In this document: positions 43,094 to 51,796 of the stretch, piece by piece
Numbering within the stretch: the stretch's first letter is position 1
Layout: every line of letters begins with the position of its first letter
NCBI GenBank assembly: GCA_051251595.1
Contig: JBPOFA010000003.1
Span: 248,001-312,000, forward strand
From: NORP110 sp051251595
Lineage (GTDB): Bacteria; Pseudomonadota; Alphaproteobacteria; Rhodobacterales; Rhodobacteraceae
Reading direction: 5' to 3'
DNA length: 64,000 nucleotides
The notes under the pieces: model-generated
The model's input: the letters and a program-made list of their open reading frames with translations, nothing else
The model's database searches: none
What the model was told of the DNA's origin: nothing
Position numbers and translations under genes: made by a program

Positions 43094-44416
43094 ATGTCCG
43101 AGGCCAAAAAACTTTTCATCAAAACCTACGGGTGCCAGATGAATGTGTATGACAGCGAACGTATGGCAGAGGCCATGGGTGGATCGGGCTATGTGACGAC
43201 CCAAACCCCCGAAGACGCAGACATGATTCTGCTGAACACTTGCCATATCCGCGAAAAGGCCGCCGAAAAGATCTATTCGGAACTGGGGCGCTACAAACCT
43301 TTGAAGACGGAAAACCCCGATCTCAAGATTGGCGTTGCTGGCTGCGTGGCCCAGGCCGAAGGCGAAGAGATCATGCGCCGTCAGCCCATGGTGGATCTGG
43401 TGGTCGGCCCGCAAAGCTATCACCGTTTGCCCGCGATGGAGGCCCGAACCCGCGAAGGTTTCAAGGCGCTGGACACGGATTTCCCCGAAGAAGACAAGTT
43501 TGAACATCTCGCCGCCCGGCCAAAAGCGAAACGCGGCCCGACGGCGTTTTTGACCGTTCAGGAAGGCTGTGATAAATTCTGCGCCTTTTGCGTGGTGCCC
43601 TATACCCGCGGCGCCGAAGTGTCGCGCCCGGTGGATCGCATCCTGACCGAAGCACAGGATCTGGTCGAACGCGGCGTGCGTGAAATCACCCTGCTTGGGC
43701 AAAACGTAAACGCCTATCACGGTGCGGGCGAGGGCGGCGACTGGCCCCTGTCCAAATTGATCTACGCTTTGGCCGAGATTGATGGGCTTGCACGCATCCG
43801 GTTCACAACCAGCCATCCCAATGACATGGGCGACGATCTGATCGCGGCGCATGGGGAATGCGAAAAACTGATGCCCTATCTGCATCTGCCGGTGCAATCG
43901 GGCAGCGACAAAGTGCTGAAAGCCATGAACCGCAAACACACCGCCGAAAGCTATCTTCGTTTGATCGAACGCATCCGCGCGGCGCGGCCTGATATCTTGC
44001 TGTCTGGCGATTTCATCGTCGGCTTTCCCGGCGAAACAGAAGCGGATTTCCAGGACACGATGGAACTGATCCGCGCGGTGAATTACGGTCAGGCCTATTC
44101 GTTCAAATATTCAGAGCGCCCCGGCACCCCAGCCGCAGAACGCGCGCAAGTTCCCGAAGACGAAAAGACCGACCGCCTGGCCCGCTTGCAAGAGCTTCTA
44201 AGCCAGCAACAACGCGCCATGCAGGAACAAATGGTCGGACGAAACGTTAAGGTTCTGTTCGAACGCGCCGGCCGGATAGAGGGCCAAATGGTGGGCAAAT
44301 CTGACTATCTGCACGCGGTGCATGTGACCGCAGATAACGTCCAGCGTGGCGACGTGCGGGACGTTTTGATCACCAAAAGCGAGGCAAACTCGCTCGCCGG
44401 AAAGTTGATTAATTGA
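43094..44416 (+). CDS. miaB: tRNA-2-methylthio-N6-isopentenyladenosine synthase MiaB
   Basis: A 440-residue radical-SAM methylthiotransferase that modifies A37 of tRNAs reading U-codons. The N-terminal domain carries the three Cys of the auxiliary cluster (Y-G-C-Q-M-N, T-C-H-I-R, A-G-C-V-A-Q) and the radical-SAM motif is C-D-K-F-C-A-F-C. The C-terminal TRAM domain starts near V-G-R-N-V-K-V-L. ATG 43094. Typical length. Confidence 0.96.
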   Translation: MSEAKKLFIKTYGCQMNVYDSERMAEAMGGSGYVTTQTPEDADMILLNTCHIREKAAEKIYSELGRYKPLKTENPDLKIGVAGCVAQAEGEEIMRRQPMVDLVVGPQSYHRLPAMEARTREGFKALDTDFPEEDKFEHLAARPKAKRGPTAFLTVQEGCDKFCAFCVVPYTRGAEVSRPVDRILTEAQDLVERGVREITLLGQNVNAYHGAGEGGDWPLSKLIYALAEIDGLARIRFTTSHPNDMGDDLIAAHGECEKLMPYLHLPVQSGSDKVLKAMNRKHTAESYLRLIERIRAARPDILLSGDFIVGFPGETEADFQDTMELIRAVNYGQAYSFKYSERPGTPAAERAQVPEDEKTDRLARLQELLSQQQRAMQEQMVGRNVKVLFERAGRIEGQMVGKSDYLHAVHVTADNVQRGDVRDVLITKSEANSLAGKLIN

Positions 44417-44476
44417 CGTAAGGGCCTCTTTTTAAGGCGACAATTGCGCCAAATTGGCAAGAATTGTTGCAAACTT

Positions 44477-44503
44477 TTAGCAAAATGCCACTGTTTTTGC
44501 TAA
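44477..44503. promoter_or_regulatory. 9-bp AT-rich dyad upstream of the OmpA-like gene
   Basis: TTAGCAAAA (44477-44485) and TTTTGCTAA (44495-44503) are perfect inverted arms around 9 bases, about 90 bases above the OmpA-like start in an AT-rich stretch. Operator or promoter-proximal hairpin; no assignment possible. Confidence 0.35.
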
Positions 44504-44592
44504 TAAACTTCCCTCGCCACATTTTCTCCACGTATCCCATATTGATGTGCAAACCGTCTTAGCTCGGTTGGAGTATTAGTGTGAGGATCAAA

Positions 44593-45171
44593 ATGCTGAG
44601 GAAATTTGGAAACACCCGTTTCAGCGGGGTAGGGATGCTGGTTGCAGGGGCTGCAATCGCTGTGTCCTCTGTCGCGCACGCGGCATCACCGGAACCAACC
44701 CGGCGGGTTGAGGGCGAAACTTACACGCCCGGCATTTGGATTGATCCTGACGGATGCGAACATTGGGTCATGGATGATGGCTGGGAAGGCTTTATGACGC
44801 CCCATGTGAAACGCGATGGCCGCCCGGTTTGCCACAGCGGAAACACATGCGCGTCGATGAATTCAGACCAGCTGTTTGGCACAAGCGGTTCCAAGGTCAG
44901 CGCTGCAAACCGGCAAAGGCTGATAGAATTCTTCACAACTGTGGACGCCAAATCTTTCATCATCAACGGATACACAGACAACCGGGGCAGCGCACGGCGC
45001 AACGTGAAGCTTTCGCAACGCCGCGCCAATGCCGTGGCACAGATCGCAGCGGATGCTAACGTGCCACTGCTGGACGTACGCGGCTACGGCGAAACGTCAC
45101 CCAAGGCCAGCAACAAGACGGCCGCGGGACGCGCGGAAAATCGTCGTGTTGAAATCATCTGTGTGCATTGA
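44593..45171 (+). CDS. OmpA-family protein with an N-terminal Cys-Trp module
   Basis: A 192-residue envelope protein. A signal peptide (residues 1-31, ending V-A-H-A-A) is followed by a module with G-I-W-I-D-P-D-G-C-E-H-W and R-D-G-R-P-V-C, and then a C-terminal OmpA domain (F-I-I-N-G-Y-T-D-N-R-G and L-S-Q-R-R-A-N-A-V) that binds peptidoglycan. ATG 44593 has GAGGAT 6 bases upstream; GTG 44581 also has a site (TTGGAG). The next gene, a lipoprotein, shares the Cys-Trp module. Likely links outer membrane and cell wall. Confidence 0.85.
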   Translation: MLRKFGNTRFSGVGMLVAGAAIAVSSVAHAASPEPTRRVEGETYTPGIWIDPDGCEHWVMDDGWEGFMTPHVKRDGRPVCHSGNTCASMNSDQLFGTSGSKVSAANRQRLIEFFTTVDAKSFIINGYTDNRGSARRNVKLSQRRANAVAQIAADANVPLLDVRGYGETSPKASNKTAAGRAENRRVEIICVH

Positions 45172-45181
45172 GGGGCAGGTC

Positions 45182-45493
45182 ATGAAGCTATCAAAAACAA
45201 TTTTGCTGTTGCCCGCTGTCCTGGCTGTTTCTGCCTGCGAGGGGTCTTTTGGCGGCGCACAGGACAAATCCTATGATTACGGTATCATCGATTCCAAACC
45301 TCTGAGCCAATTGCAGGCCGGCGTCTGGATTGATCCCAATGGCTGTGACCACTGGATCATCGACGACGGTGCAGAAGGCTACCTGTCGCAGCGTTTGGAT
45401 CGGAACGGTAAACCCGTGTGTTCAGGGGCAGAGTTTTCGGGCAATGCGATCGGCGACTTCAAACGCGGATCAGAGGTCCCAGACCCGGTCTGA
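45182..45493 (+). CDS. Small lipoprotein sharing the Cys-Trp module
   Basis: A 103-residue protein whose signal ends in the lipobox A-V-S-A-C (about residues 16-20). The mature part repeats the module of the preceding gene: G-V-W-I-D-P-N-G-C-D-H-W, then I-I-D-D-G-A-E-G-Y and R-N-G-K-P-V-C. It begins 10 bases after the OmpA-like gene with GGGGCAGG as ribosome site. The two Cys of the module could form a disulfide. Partner function with the OmpA-like protein is inferred. Confidence 0.75.
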   Translation: MKLSKTILLLPAVLAVSACEGSFGGAQDKSYDYGIIDSKPLSQLQAGVWIDPNGCDHWIIDDGAEGYLSQRLDRNGKPVCSGAEFSGNAIGDFKRGSEVPDPV

Positions 45494-45620
45494 ACAAAAC
45501 TGCCGGAAAATCCAGCCAGTCTGCTGAATAATTTTGCGTGATTGTTACACCTTGTCGCTTGCACAGGGCTGTGGTTGTTGGCACCATCAAAGAAAAGGTG
45601 CCTTTGACACGGAGAGTTTT

Positions 45621-46634
45621 TTGGGAATCAGCGCTATTTCACCGGCTACATCATCAGAAGAATCGCATGAGACACTTCTGGAATTTCCCGACAACCGTTT
45701 ATTGATCGACTTATGTGGCGAGTATGATCGCAATCTTGCCCAGGTAGAACAGCAACTTGGCGTGCAAATTGCTCGGCGCGGGAATCAGCTTGCCGTTCTG
45801 GGGGATGTCGCGTCACGCGAACATGCCGTGGGCGTGTTGCAGGCGCTTTATGCCAAGCTTGAAACCGGTCGCCCTGTCGACACTGGCGAAATCGACGGCC
45901 AGATGCGGATGAGCGGCAGCTCTAGGGGCGGGGCGGATCGCAAAGCGGACCAGCTAGAGATGTTCAAAGGCGGCAATGTCGAAATCAAGACCCGCAAGAA
46001 AACGATAGAACCGCGGACCGAAGCGCAAAAAGCCTATGTTCAGTCCTTGTTCAAAAACGAACTGGCCTTTGGCATTGGCCCGGCCGGGACCGGGAAAACC
46101 TATCTGGCGGTTGCCGTTGGCGTAAACATGTTCATCGGTGGTCATGTGGATAAAATCATCCTGTCTCGTCCGGCCGTCGAGGCGGGCGAACGTCTGGGCT
46201 TTCTGCCCGGTGACATGAAAGACAAGGTCGATCCCTACATGCAGCCGCTTTACGACGCGCTGCACGATTTTCTGCCCGACAAACAGGTCGGCAAACTGAT
46301 CGAGGAAAAGCGGATCGAAATCGCGCCTTTGGCCTTTATGCGGGGGCGGACATTGTCCAACGCTTTTGTGGTGCTGGACGAGGCACAAAACGCCACGACC
46401 ATGCAGATGAAAATGTTCCTGACGCGCCTTGGCGAAAACAGCCGGATGGTGATCACCGGCGACAGAACTCAGGTGGATTTGCCGGGCAATGTGCCAAGCG
46501 GACTGGCCGATGCGGAACGCTTGCTGAGCAAGATCAAAAAGATCGGGTTCAATTACTTCACCTCAAAAGACGTGGTGCGCCATCCATTGGTTGCGCGGAT
46601 CATCGAGGCGTATGATTCCGACAACAATGGCTGA
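45621..46634 (+). CDS. phoH: PhoH-family ATPase
   Basis: A 337-residue ATPase related to PhoH/YbeZ. An N-terminal KH-like region (N-R-L-L-I-D-L-C-G-E-Y-D) precedes the P-loop I-G-P-A-G-T-G-K-T-Y-L-A (about 151) and Walker B F-V-V-L-D-E-A-Q-N. TTG 45621 with GGAGAG 5-6 bases upstream gives the start typical for relatives; an earlier TTG at 45534 adds 29 unusual residues. The neighbours ybeY-corC-lnt repeat the widespread ybeZ-ybeY-ybeX-lnt order, which points to rRNA processing and ribosome quality control. Confidence 0.92.
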   Translation: MGISAISPATSSEESHETLLEFPDNRLLIDLCGEYDRNLAQVEQQLGVQIARRGNQLAVLGDVASREHAVGVLQALYAKLETGRPVDTGEIDGQMRMSGSSRGGADRKADQLEMFKGGNVEIKTRKKTIEPRTEAQKAYVQSLFKNELAFGIGPAGTGKTYLAVAVGVNMFIGGHVDKIILSRPAVEAGERLGFLPGDMKDKVDPYMQPLYDALHDFLPDKQVGKLIEEKRIEIAPLAFMRGRTLSNAFVVLDEAQNATTMQMKMFLTRLGENSRMVITGDRTQVDLPGNVPSGLADAERLLSKIKKIGFNYFTSKDVVRHPLVARIIEAYDSDNNG

Positions 46635-47139
46635 GCTCGTTGACAGTCTGATCGAAGATGACCGGTGGAACGCGCTTAACCTTGCGGATTTGGCCGAAGC
46701 AGGCAGCCGCGCAACATTGACACATTTGGGCCTGGATGCGGACAGCTTTGAGATCAGCCTGCTGGGCTGTGACGATGCACGGATCGCGGAACTCAACCGG
46801 GACTTCCGGGAAAAGGCGACTCCGACCAATGTCTTGTCCTGGCCGTCAGAGGAACGGGCGCCACAAACTCCGGGCGAGGTGCCGGAACCGCCCTCTGTGA
46901 CACTGCCGGATATGCCCGAAGAATTGGGCGATATCGCGATTTCCTATGACACCTGTGTCCGGGAAGCGGCACAGGCCGGTCATGAAAACGCCGCACATGT
47001 CAGTCATTTAATTGTGCATGCAACCTTGCATCTGTTGGGATTTGACCACATGTCCGAGCAGGATGCCGCCTTAATGGAACGAACAGAGGTGCAGATACTT
47101 GAACAATTGGGTTATCCAGACCCATATAGAAACGCATAA
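46627..47139 (+). CDS. ybeY: Endoribonuclease YbeY (16S rRNA maturation)
   Basis: A 170-residue zinc metalloprotein. The signature H-A-T-L-H-L-L-G-F-D-H (about residues 127-137) contains the three His ligands. N-R-D-F-R-E-K-A-T-P-T-N-V-L-S-W-P is the other conserved block. ATG 46627 overlaps the phoH stop. YbeY takes part in 16S rRNA 3'-end maturation and 70S quality control. Confidence 0.95.
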   Translation: MAELVDSLIEDDRWNALNLADLAEAGSRATLTHLGLDADSFEISLLGCDDARIAELNRDFREKATPTNVLSWPSEERAPQTPGEVPEPPSVTLPDMPEELGDIAISYDTCVREAAQAGHENAAHVSHLIVHATLHLLGFDHMSEQDAALMERTEVQILEQLGYPDPYRNA

Positions 47140-47171
47140 GGTCAAACCGACCTGGACGCCGGAAAGGAACT

Positions 47172-48065
47172 ATGGACGACGCAGATGCAGGGTCCCCGAA
47201 CGCAGCTGAACCTGCGCCAGACCCCGAGAGTAGACAGCAACGCGGCTTTTTTGGCCGTCTCGTTGGTGCCCTAAGTCCGTCGGACCAAGGCGAACTCCCC
47301 CCTGATGACTTGACGGTGTCCGCAAACGGGCCCGCCGCATTCAGCATGTCGCCCGGCATGCTGAACCTAAGGCGTTTGCGCCTTGACGATGTTGCTGTGC
47401 CCAAGGGCAGCATTATTGCTGTGCCGACGGACATCAAAAAAGATGATCTGGTGCAAACATTCCGCGACAGCGGCCTGTCCCGATTGCCCGTGTACAAAGA
47501 CACGTTGGATACGCCAATTGGCATGGTGCACCTCAAAGACCTTGCGCTGCGCCATGGGTTCAATGGCAAAGGCACACGGTTTAACCTGGGCAAAATGGTG
47601 CGCCCCCTGTTGTTTGCGCCGCCCTCTATGCCGATTGGCGTGATGCTGCAAAAGATGCAAAGCCAGCGCATTCACATGGCCTTGGTCATTGATGAATATG
47701 GCGGCGTTGACGGCTTGGTGACGATCGAGGACCTGATCGAACAGGTCATCGGCGAAATCGAAGATGAACATGACATTGCCGAAGGCCAATTCTGGAGCGT
47801 CGAGAAACCCGGCGTTTACCTGTCACAGGCCAAGACTCCGCTCGAAGATTTTGAGGCGGAAATCGGCGTGTCCCTGTCCAAAGGGTTCGAAGACGAAGAA
47901 ATCGACACATTGGGCGGATTGGTCTTTGTGTTGACCGGCCGTGTTCCAGTGCGCGGGGAAGTGGTGCAACACGCCAGCGGCGTTGAATTTGAAGTCGTCG
48001 AAGCAGATGCCCGTCGCCTAAAGCGCCTGCGTGTGCGCATGCCTGACCAAAAGAAAAATGGCTGA
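47172..48065 (+). CDS. CBS-pair protein of the CorC/HlyC family (YbeX type)
   Basis: A 297-residue soluble protein with two CBS domains (about 75-200; L-P-V-Y-K-D-T-L-D and L-V-I-D-E-Y-G-G-V-D-G-L-V-T are landmarks) and the C-terminal CorC_HlyC domain with G-L-V-F-V-L-T-G-R-V-P. It lacks the membrane DUF21 domain, as YbeX does. Probably linked to Mg/Co homeostasis or ribosome assembly. ATG 47172 with AAGGAA upstream. Overlaps lnt by 8 bases. Confidence 0.9.
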   Translation: MDDADAGSPNAAEPAPDPESRQQRGFFGRLVGALSPSDQGELPPDDLTVSANGPAAFSMSPGMLNLRRLRLDDVAVPKGSIIAVPTDIKKDDLVQTFRDSGLSRLPVYKDTLDTPIGMVHLKDLALRHGFNGKGTRFNLGKMVRPLLFAPPSMPIGVMLQKMQSQRIHMALVIDEYGGVDGLVTIEDLIEQVIGEIEDEHDIAEGQFWSVEKPGVYLSQAKTPLEDFEAEIGVSLSKGFEDEEIDTLGGLVFVLTGRVPVRGEVVQHASGVEFEVVEADARRLKRLRVRMPDQKKNG

Positions 48066-49611
48066 CACGGCGTCGTCGCCCTTGCCTAGATCCCAATTGC
48101 CGCCCTGGCAAAGATCACTGGTAATGGCCTTGACCGGCGCGGTTATAGCATTGGGACTGGCCCCGTTTTCCTGGCCTGTTCTTGCGGTGCCGGCCTTGTG
48201 CCTTGCGCTTTTGTTCGGGGTAACGGCCAAAGGCACAAAACGCGCTGCGACCTGCGGCGGGTTGCTTGGATTTGGATACGCGCTGGTCGCGCTGTTCTGG
48301 ATCGTCGAACCCTTTCAGGTGGATGCCGCGCAATTTGGCTGGATGGCCCCCTTTGCGCTGTTTTTTATGGCCGCAGGCTTTGCCGTTTTTTGGAGCATAG
48401 CTTTCGCCCTTGCAGGGCGGTTCTCCACAGCTGGGACAGCTGGCCGCGTCGCCGCGCTTGCGCTGTTCTGGACCGCCACCGAAATGCTGCGCAGCACATT
48501 GTTCACGGGGTTTCCCTGGGCCTTGCTGTCTTACATCTGGATTGAAACGCCAGCCTATCAGCTGGCCGCGATCCTTGGGCCACATGGGGTGACGCTGATC
48601 ACCGTATTGGGTGCAAGCCTGATCGCCTTTGCCGCCGCCAACCGACGCATGGGGGCTGGCCTTGCAGGGGCAGGGGTTTTTGCGGGGCTGCTGGCCCTTG
48701 GGGCCTGGGTGGGCACCGCGCCGGTTCTGAAATCTGAAAACGCGCCGCTTGTCCGATTGATCCAACCCAATGCGGATCAAAAGCTCAAATGGGATCCGGT
48801 GATGATGCCGGTGTTCTTCGATCGCCAGCTAAGCCTGACGGCCGAACCGGCTGAACAAACCCCGGATTTGGTCATCTGGCCCGAAGTCGCCGTGCCGTTT
48901 CTGTTGAACGGAGCGCCAAGCGAACTTGAAAATATCGCGGACGCAGCAGGCGCGGCGACGGCGATTTTGGGCGGGCAGCGGCTGGATGGCGTTTTGGCCT
49001 TCAATTCCATGGCCGTCTTGACGCAAGAGGGGCAGCTGGATCAGGTCTATGACAAGCGCCACCTTGTGCCCTTTGGCGAGTACCTGCCTTTTGGCTGGAT
49101 GCTGCAAAAAATCGGGCTCAAGGCGATGACTGCGAAATATGGATATGGCTATGCGGCCGGGCAGGGGCCGGCCATGCTGGACCTTGGGAAATACGGCCAT
49201 GTGCTGCCGCTCATTTGCTACGAAGGCATATTCCCCCACGAGGTGCGCGACACCCAGAGACGCCCGGACTGGATGTTGCTGATCACCAATGACGCGTGGT
49301 TCGGCAAGGTCTCTGGCCCGTTCCAGCATCTTGCACAGGCGCAGGCCCGCTCTATCGAACTTGGGCTGCCGATGGTCCGTGTGGCAAATACCGGCATCAC
49401 CGCAGTGATCGACGCCCATGGGAAAATCGTCGCCGCCTTGCCCCAGGGCGTGCCCGGCAAACTGGACGTGACCTTGCCGGGGCGACGTTCTGAAACGGTT
49501 TATGCCAAGCTGGGCGACATTCCGGTGTATTTCCTTATGATTGTGTTGCTTTTGGGTGCGATCTGTTTACGCCGCGGAAATAAGATTGACCCAAAGGCGG
49601 GCAAGGTTTAA
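48058..49611 (+). CDS. lnt: Apolipoprotein N-acyltransferase
   Basis: A 517-residue inner-membrane enzyme that adds the third acyl chain to lipoproteins. About six to seven N-terminal helices are followed by a nitrilase-like domain with the catalytic triad Glu (W-P-E-V-A-V-P-F, about 275), Lys (Y-D-K-R-H-L-V-P-F-G-E-Y, about 331) and Cys (L-I-C-Y-E-G-I-F, about 386), and a final C-terminal helix. ATG 48058 overlaps the CorC-type gene. The metK riboswitch follows. Confidence 0.95.
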   Translation: MADTASSPLPRSQLPPWQRSLVMALTGAVIALGLAPFSWPVLAVPALCLALLFGVTAKGTKRAATCGGLLGFGYALVALFWIVEPFQVDAAQFGWMAPFALFFMAAGFAVFWSIAFALAGRFSTAGTAGRVAALALFWTATEMLRSTLFTGFPWALLSYIWIETPAYQLAAILGPHGVTLITVLGASLIAFAAANRRMGAGLAGAGVFAGLLALGAWVGTAPVLKSENAPLVRLIQPNADQKLKWDPVMMPVFFDRQLSLTAEPAEQTPDLVIWPEVAVPFLLNGAPSELENIADAAGAATAILGGQRLDGVLAFNSMAVLTQEGQLDQVYDKRHLVPFGEYLPFGWMLQKIGLKAMTAKYGYGYAAGQGPAMLDLGKYGHVLPLICYEGIFPHEVRDTQRRPDWMLLITNDAWFGKVSGPFQHLAQAQARSIELGLPMVRVANTGITAVIDAHGKIVAALPQGVPGKLDVTLPGRRSETVYAKLGDIPVYFLMIVLLLGAICLRRGNKIDPKAGKV

Positions 49612-49627
49612 CCGAAACGAATTGTAC

Positions 49628-49676
49628 CCTCACAACGGCTTCCTGGCGTGACGGTCTTAATTGAATGGAGCACTTA
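49628..49676 (+). promoter_or_regulatory. SAM/SAH riboswitch ahead of metK
   Basis: The leader contains TCAC (49630-49633) and GTGA (49648-49651), which pair as stem 1, enclosing AACGGCTTCCTGGC. Part of this loop (GCTTC) can pair with GGAGC (49668-49672) just upstream of the ATG, forming an H-type pseudoknot that hides the ribosome-binding site. This matches the published SAM/SAH aptamer of Rhodobacterales, always found before metK. SAM or SAH binding would switch off translation, giving product feedback. Confidence 0.9.
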
Positions 49677-49677
49677 A

Positions 49678-50859
49678 ATGTCCCGACAGAACTATATTTT
49701 TACTTCGGAATCCGTTTCCGAAGGTCACCCAGACAAAGTCTGTGACCGAATTTCCGACGCTATCCTTGATGCGTTCCTGGCAGAAGAGCCAGAAGCGCGT
49801 GTTGCTTGCGAAACATTTGCAACGACAAATCAGGTTGTTGTGGGGGGCGAAGTGGGCCTGTCCGACAAGGCAAAGCTAAGCCAACACATGGAGCGCGTCG
49901 AAGACATCGTGCGCGGCTGTGTCAAAGACATCGGCTATGAGCAGGACAAGTTCCACTGGAACACGCTGAATGTCAGCAATTACCTGCACGAACAATCCGC
50001 CCATATCGCACAAGGTGTCGATGCGAAGGACAACAAAGACGAAGGTGCCGGCGACCAGGGCATCATGTTTGGCTATGCGACGCGGGAAACCGAACAGTTG
50101 ATGCCAGCACCGATCCAGTATTCGCACGCGATCCTGCGGCGCTTGGCAGAGGTGCGTAAATCTGGCGAAGAACCAACTTTGCGCCCCGACGCGAAATCGC
50201 AACTGTCCCTGCGTTATGAGGATGGCAAACCGGTAGAGGTCACCGCCATCGTTCTGTCGACTCAGCACGAAAGCGAAGACCAGACATCCGACGATATCCG
50301 CGCCATCGTAGAGCCCCATATTCGCGGCGTCTTGCCATCAGGCTGGATCACCGAAAAGACGAAATGGTGGGTCAATCCAACGGGCACTTTTGTCATCGGC
50401 GGCCCGGATGGGGATGCGGGTTTGACCGGGCGTAAAATCATCGTTGATACCTATGGTGGTGCTGCACCCCATGGTGGCGGTGCGTTTTCCGGCAAGGATC
50501 CAACCAAGGTTGACCGCTCTGCGGCCTATGCTGCGCGCTATTTGGCAAAAAACGTCGTGGCCGCTGGACTGGCGGATCGCTGTTCGATCCAACTGTCCTA
50601 TGCAATCGGCGTTTCGCGCCCCTTGTCGATCTATGCCGACACCTTCGGCACGGGAGAGGTTTCGCCCGAGCAGATCGAAAAAGCGATTGATGCGACAATG
50701 GATCTGACCCCACGCGGCATTCGCCAGCATCTAGAGCTGAACAAACCCATCTATGAACGCACGGCGGCCTATGGCCATTTCGGACGTGAACCGGATGCGG
50801 ATGGCGGCTTTAGCTGGGAAAAAACCGATCTGGCAGAGGCGCTGAAAGCAGCCGTCTAA
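49678..50859 (+). CDS. metK: S-adenosylmethionine synthetase
   Basis: A 393-residue enzyme making SAM from methionine and ATP. S-V-S-E-G-H-P-D-K-V-C-D-R-I-S is at the N-terminus, G-A-G-D-Q-G-I-M-F-G-Y (about 120) and G-G-G-A-F-S-G-K-D-P-T-K (about 260) are the other signatures. ATG 49678 is only 5 bases from GGAG. The gene is preceded by the SAM/SAH riboswitch and closed by a strong terminator. Confidence 0.98.
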   Translation: MSRQNYIFTSESVSEGHPDKVCDRISDAILDAFLAEEPEARVACETFATTNQVVVGGEVGLSDKAKLSQHMERVEDIVRGCVKDIGYEQDKFHWNTLNVSNYLHEQSAHIAQGVDAKDNKDEGAGDQGIMFGYATRETEQLMPAPIQYSHAILRRLAEVRKSGEEPTLRPDAKSQLSLRYEDGKPVEVTAIVLSTQHESEDQTSDDIRAIVEPHIRGVLPSGWITEKTKWWVNPTGTFVIGGPDGDAGLTGRKIIVDTYGGAAPHGGGAFSGKDPTKVDRSAAYAARYLAKNVVAAGLADRCSIQLSYAIGVSRPLSIYADTFGTGEVSPEQIEKAIDATMDLTPRGIRQHLELNKPIYERTAAYGHFGREPDADGGFSWEKTDLAEALKAAV

Positions 50860-50884
50860 GCCAAATCACTGCGATTCAAAAATT

Positions 50885-50914
50885 GGGCCGCCCGAAATCA
50901 GGGTGGCCCTTTTT
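50885..50914 (+). terminator. Rho-independent terminator of metK
   Basis: GGGCCGCCC (50885-50893) pairs with GGGTGGCCC (50901-50909) with one G-T pair and a 7-base loop, followed directly by five T. Confidence 0.85.
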
Positions 50915-50989
50915 GTTTTCTACAGGCGCCGTTTTATCCCCTTCGACAACCTGTTGCAGCGGTGGCGCGGATTGGGTAGCTACGCGCCC

Positions 50990-51706
50990 ATGACTGAAAA
51001 ACTGACACATCCTTCTGGCGCACCCTGGCGCAACTTTTATGGACGCCGCGCGGGCAAAACCATGAACAAGGTCCTCTACGAATATCTCGACGAGGATCTA
51101 GAGGCCTTGTCCCCCGGACCCGTCGGCTGGGATGTAAACCCCGATCGCACACCCTTGGACATTGCCACGCGATTTGGCGGCAAGCCGATCTGGCTGGAAA
51201 TCGGGTTCGGCTCTGGCGAGCATCTGGTCCATCAGGCGCAGCAGAACCCGGATGTGGAATTCATCGGGTGTGAGCCGTTTATCAACGGCGTGGCCACCTT
51301 GTTGCGCAAGGTCCGGGATGCGGGGCTGAAAAACGTGGCGGTGCATCCGGACGATGCCCGCGACCTGTTTGACGTTCTGCCCGATCACAGCGTGTCCAAA
51401 GCGTTTCTGCTTTATCCCGATCCCTGGCCCAAGGCCCGCCACCATCGCCGCCGCTTTGTGACCGAAGACCACATCACCCCGCTGAACCGCGTGCTTGCGC
51501 CGGGGTCTGAATTTCGCGTGGCAACGGATATTCCTGACTATGTGCGCCAGACCTTAGAAGTCGTTCCCAAATGTGGATTTGAATGGTGCGCCAACCGCGC
51601 TGCCGACTGGCAAACGCCTTGGGCGGATTGGTACTCAACCCGCTACGAACAAAAGGCCCTGCGCGAGGGGCGAGTGCCCCATTACCTGACCTTTCGCCGC
51701 ACCTGA
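50990..51706 (+). CDS. trmB: tRNA (guanine-N7)-methyltransferase TrmB
   Basis: A 238-residue SAM enzyme methylating G46 of tRNA. The SAM site is W-L-E-I-G-F-G-S-G-E-H-L and the catalytic/tRNA region is L-Y-P-D-P-W-P-K-A-R-H-H-R-R-R-F. The C-terminus T-P-W-A-D-W-Y-S-T-R-Y-E-Q-K-A-L is diagnostic. ATG 50990 is chosen; longer frames run into the metK terminator. Confidence 0.95.
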   Translation: MTEKLTHPSGAPWRNFYGRRAGKTMNKVLYEYLDEDLEALSPGPVGWDVNPDRTPLDIATRFGGKPIWLEIGFGSGEHLVHQAQQNPDVEFIGCEPFINGVATLLRKVRDAGLKNVAVHPDDARDLFDVLPDHSVSKAFLLYPDPWPKARHHRRRFVTEDHITPLNRVLAPGSEFRVATDIPDYVRQTLEVVPKCGFEWCANRAADWQTPWADWYSTRYEQKALREGRVPHYLTFRRT

Positions 51707-51796
51707 CCTGCAGGTCGCAAAAAACGCGGTCACGCATGGACCAGCCGCCCGGCTTGGGCTATCACCAGCGGCAAAGTTTACATGAAGGATCCCGAA

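Noticed and set aside
42995..43939. 314-codon frame opposite miaB
   Set aside because: Antisense to the radical-SAM domain, which is certain on +.
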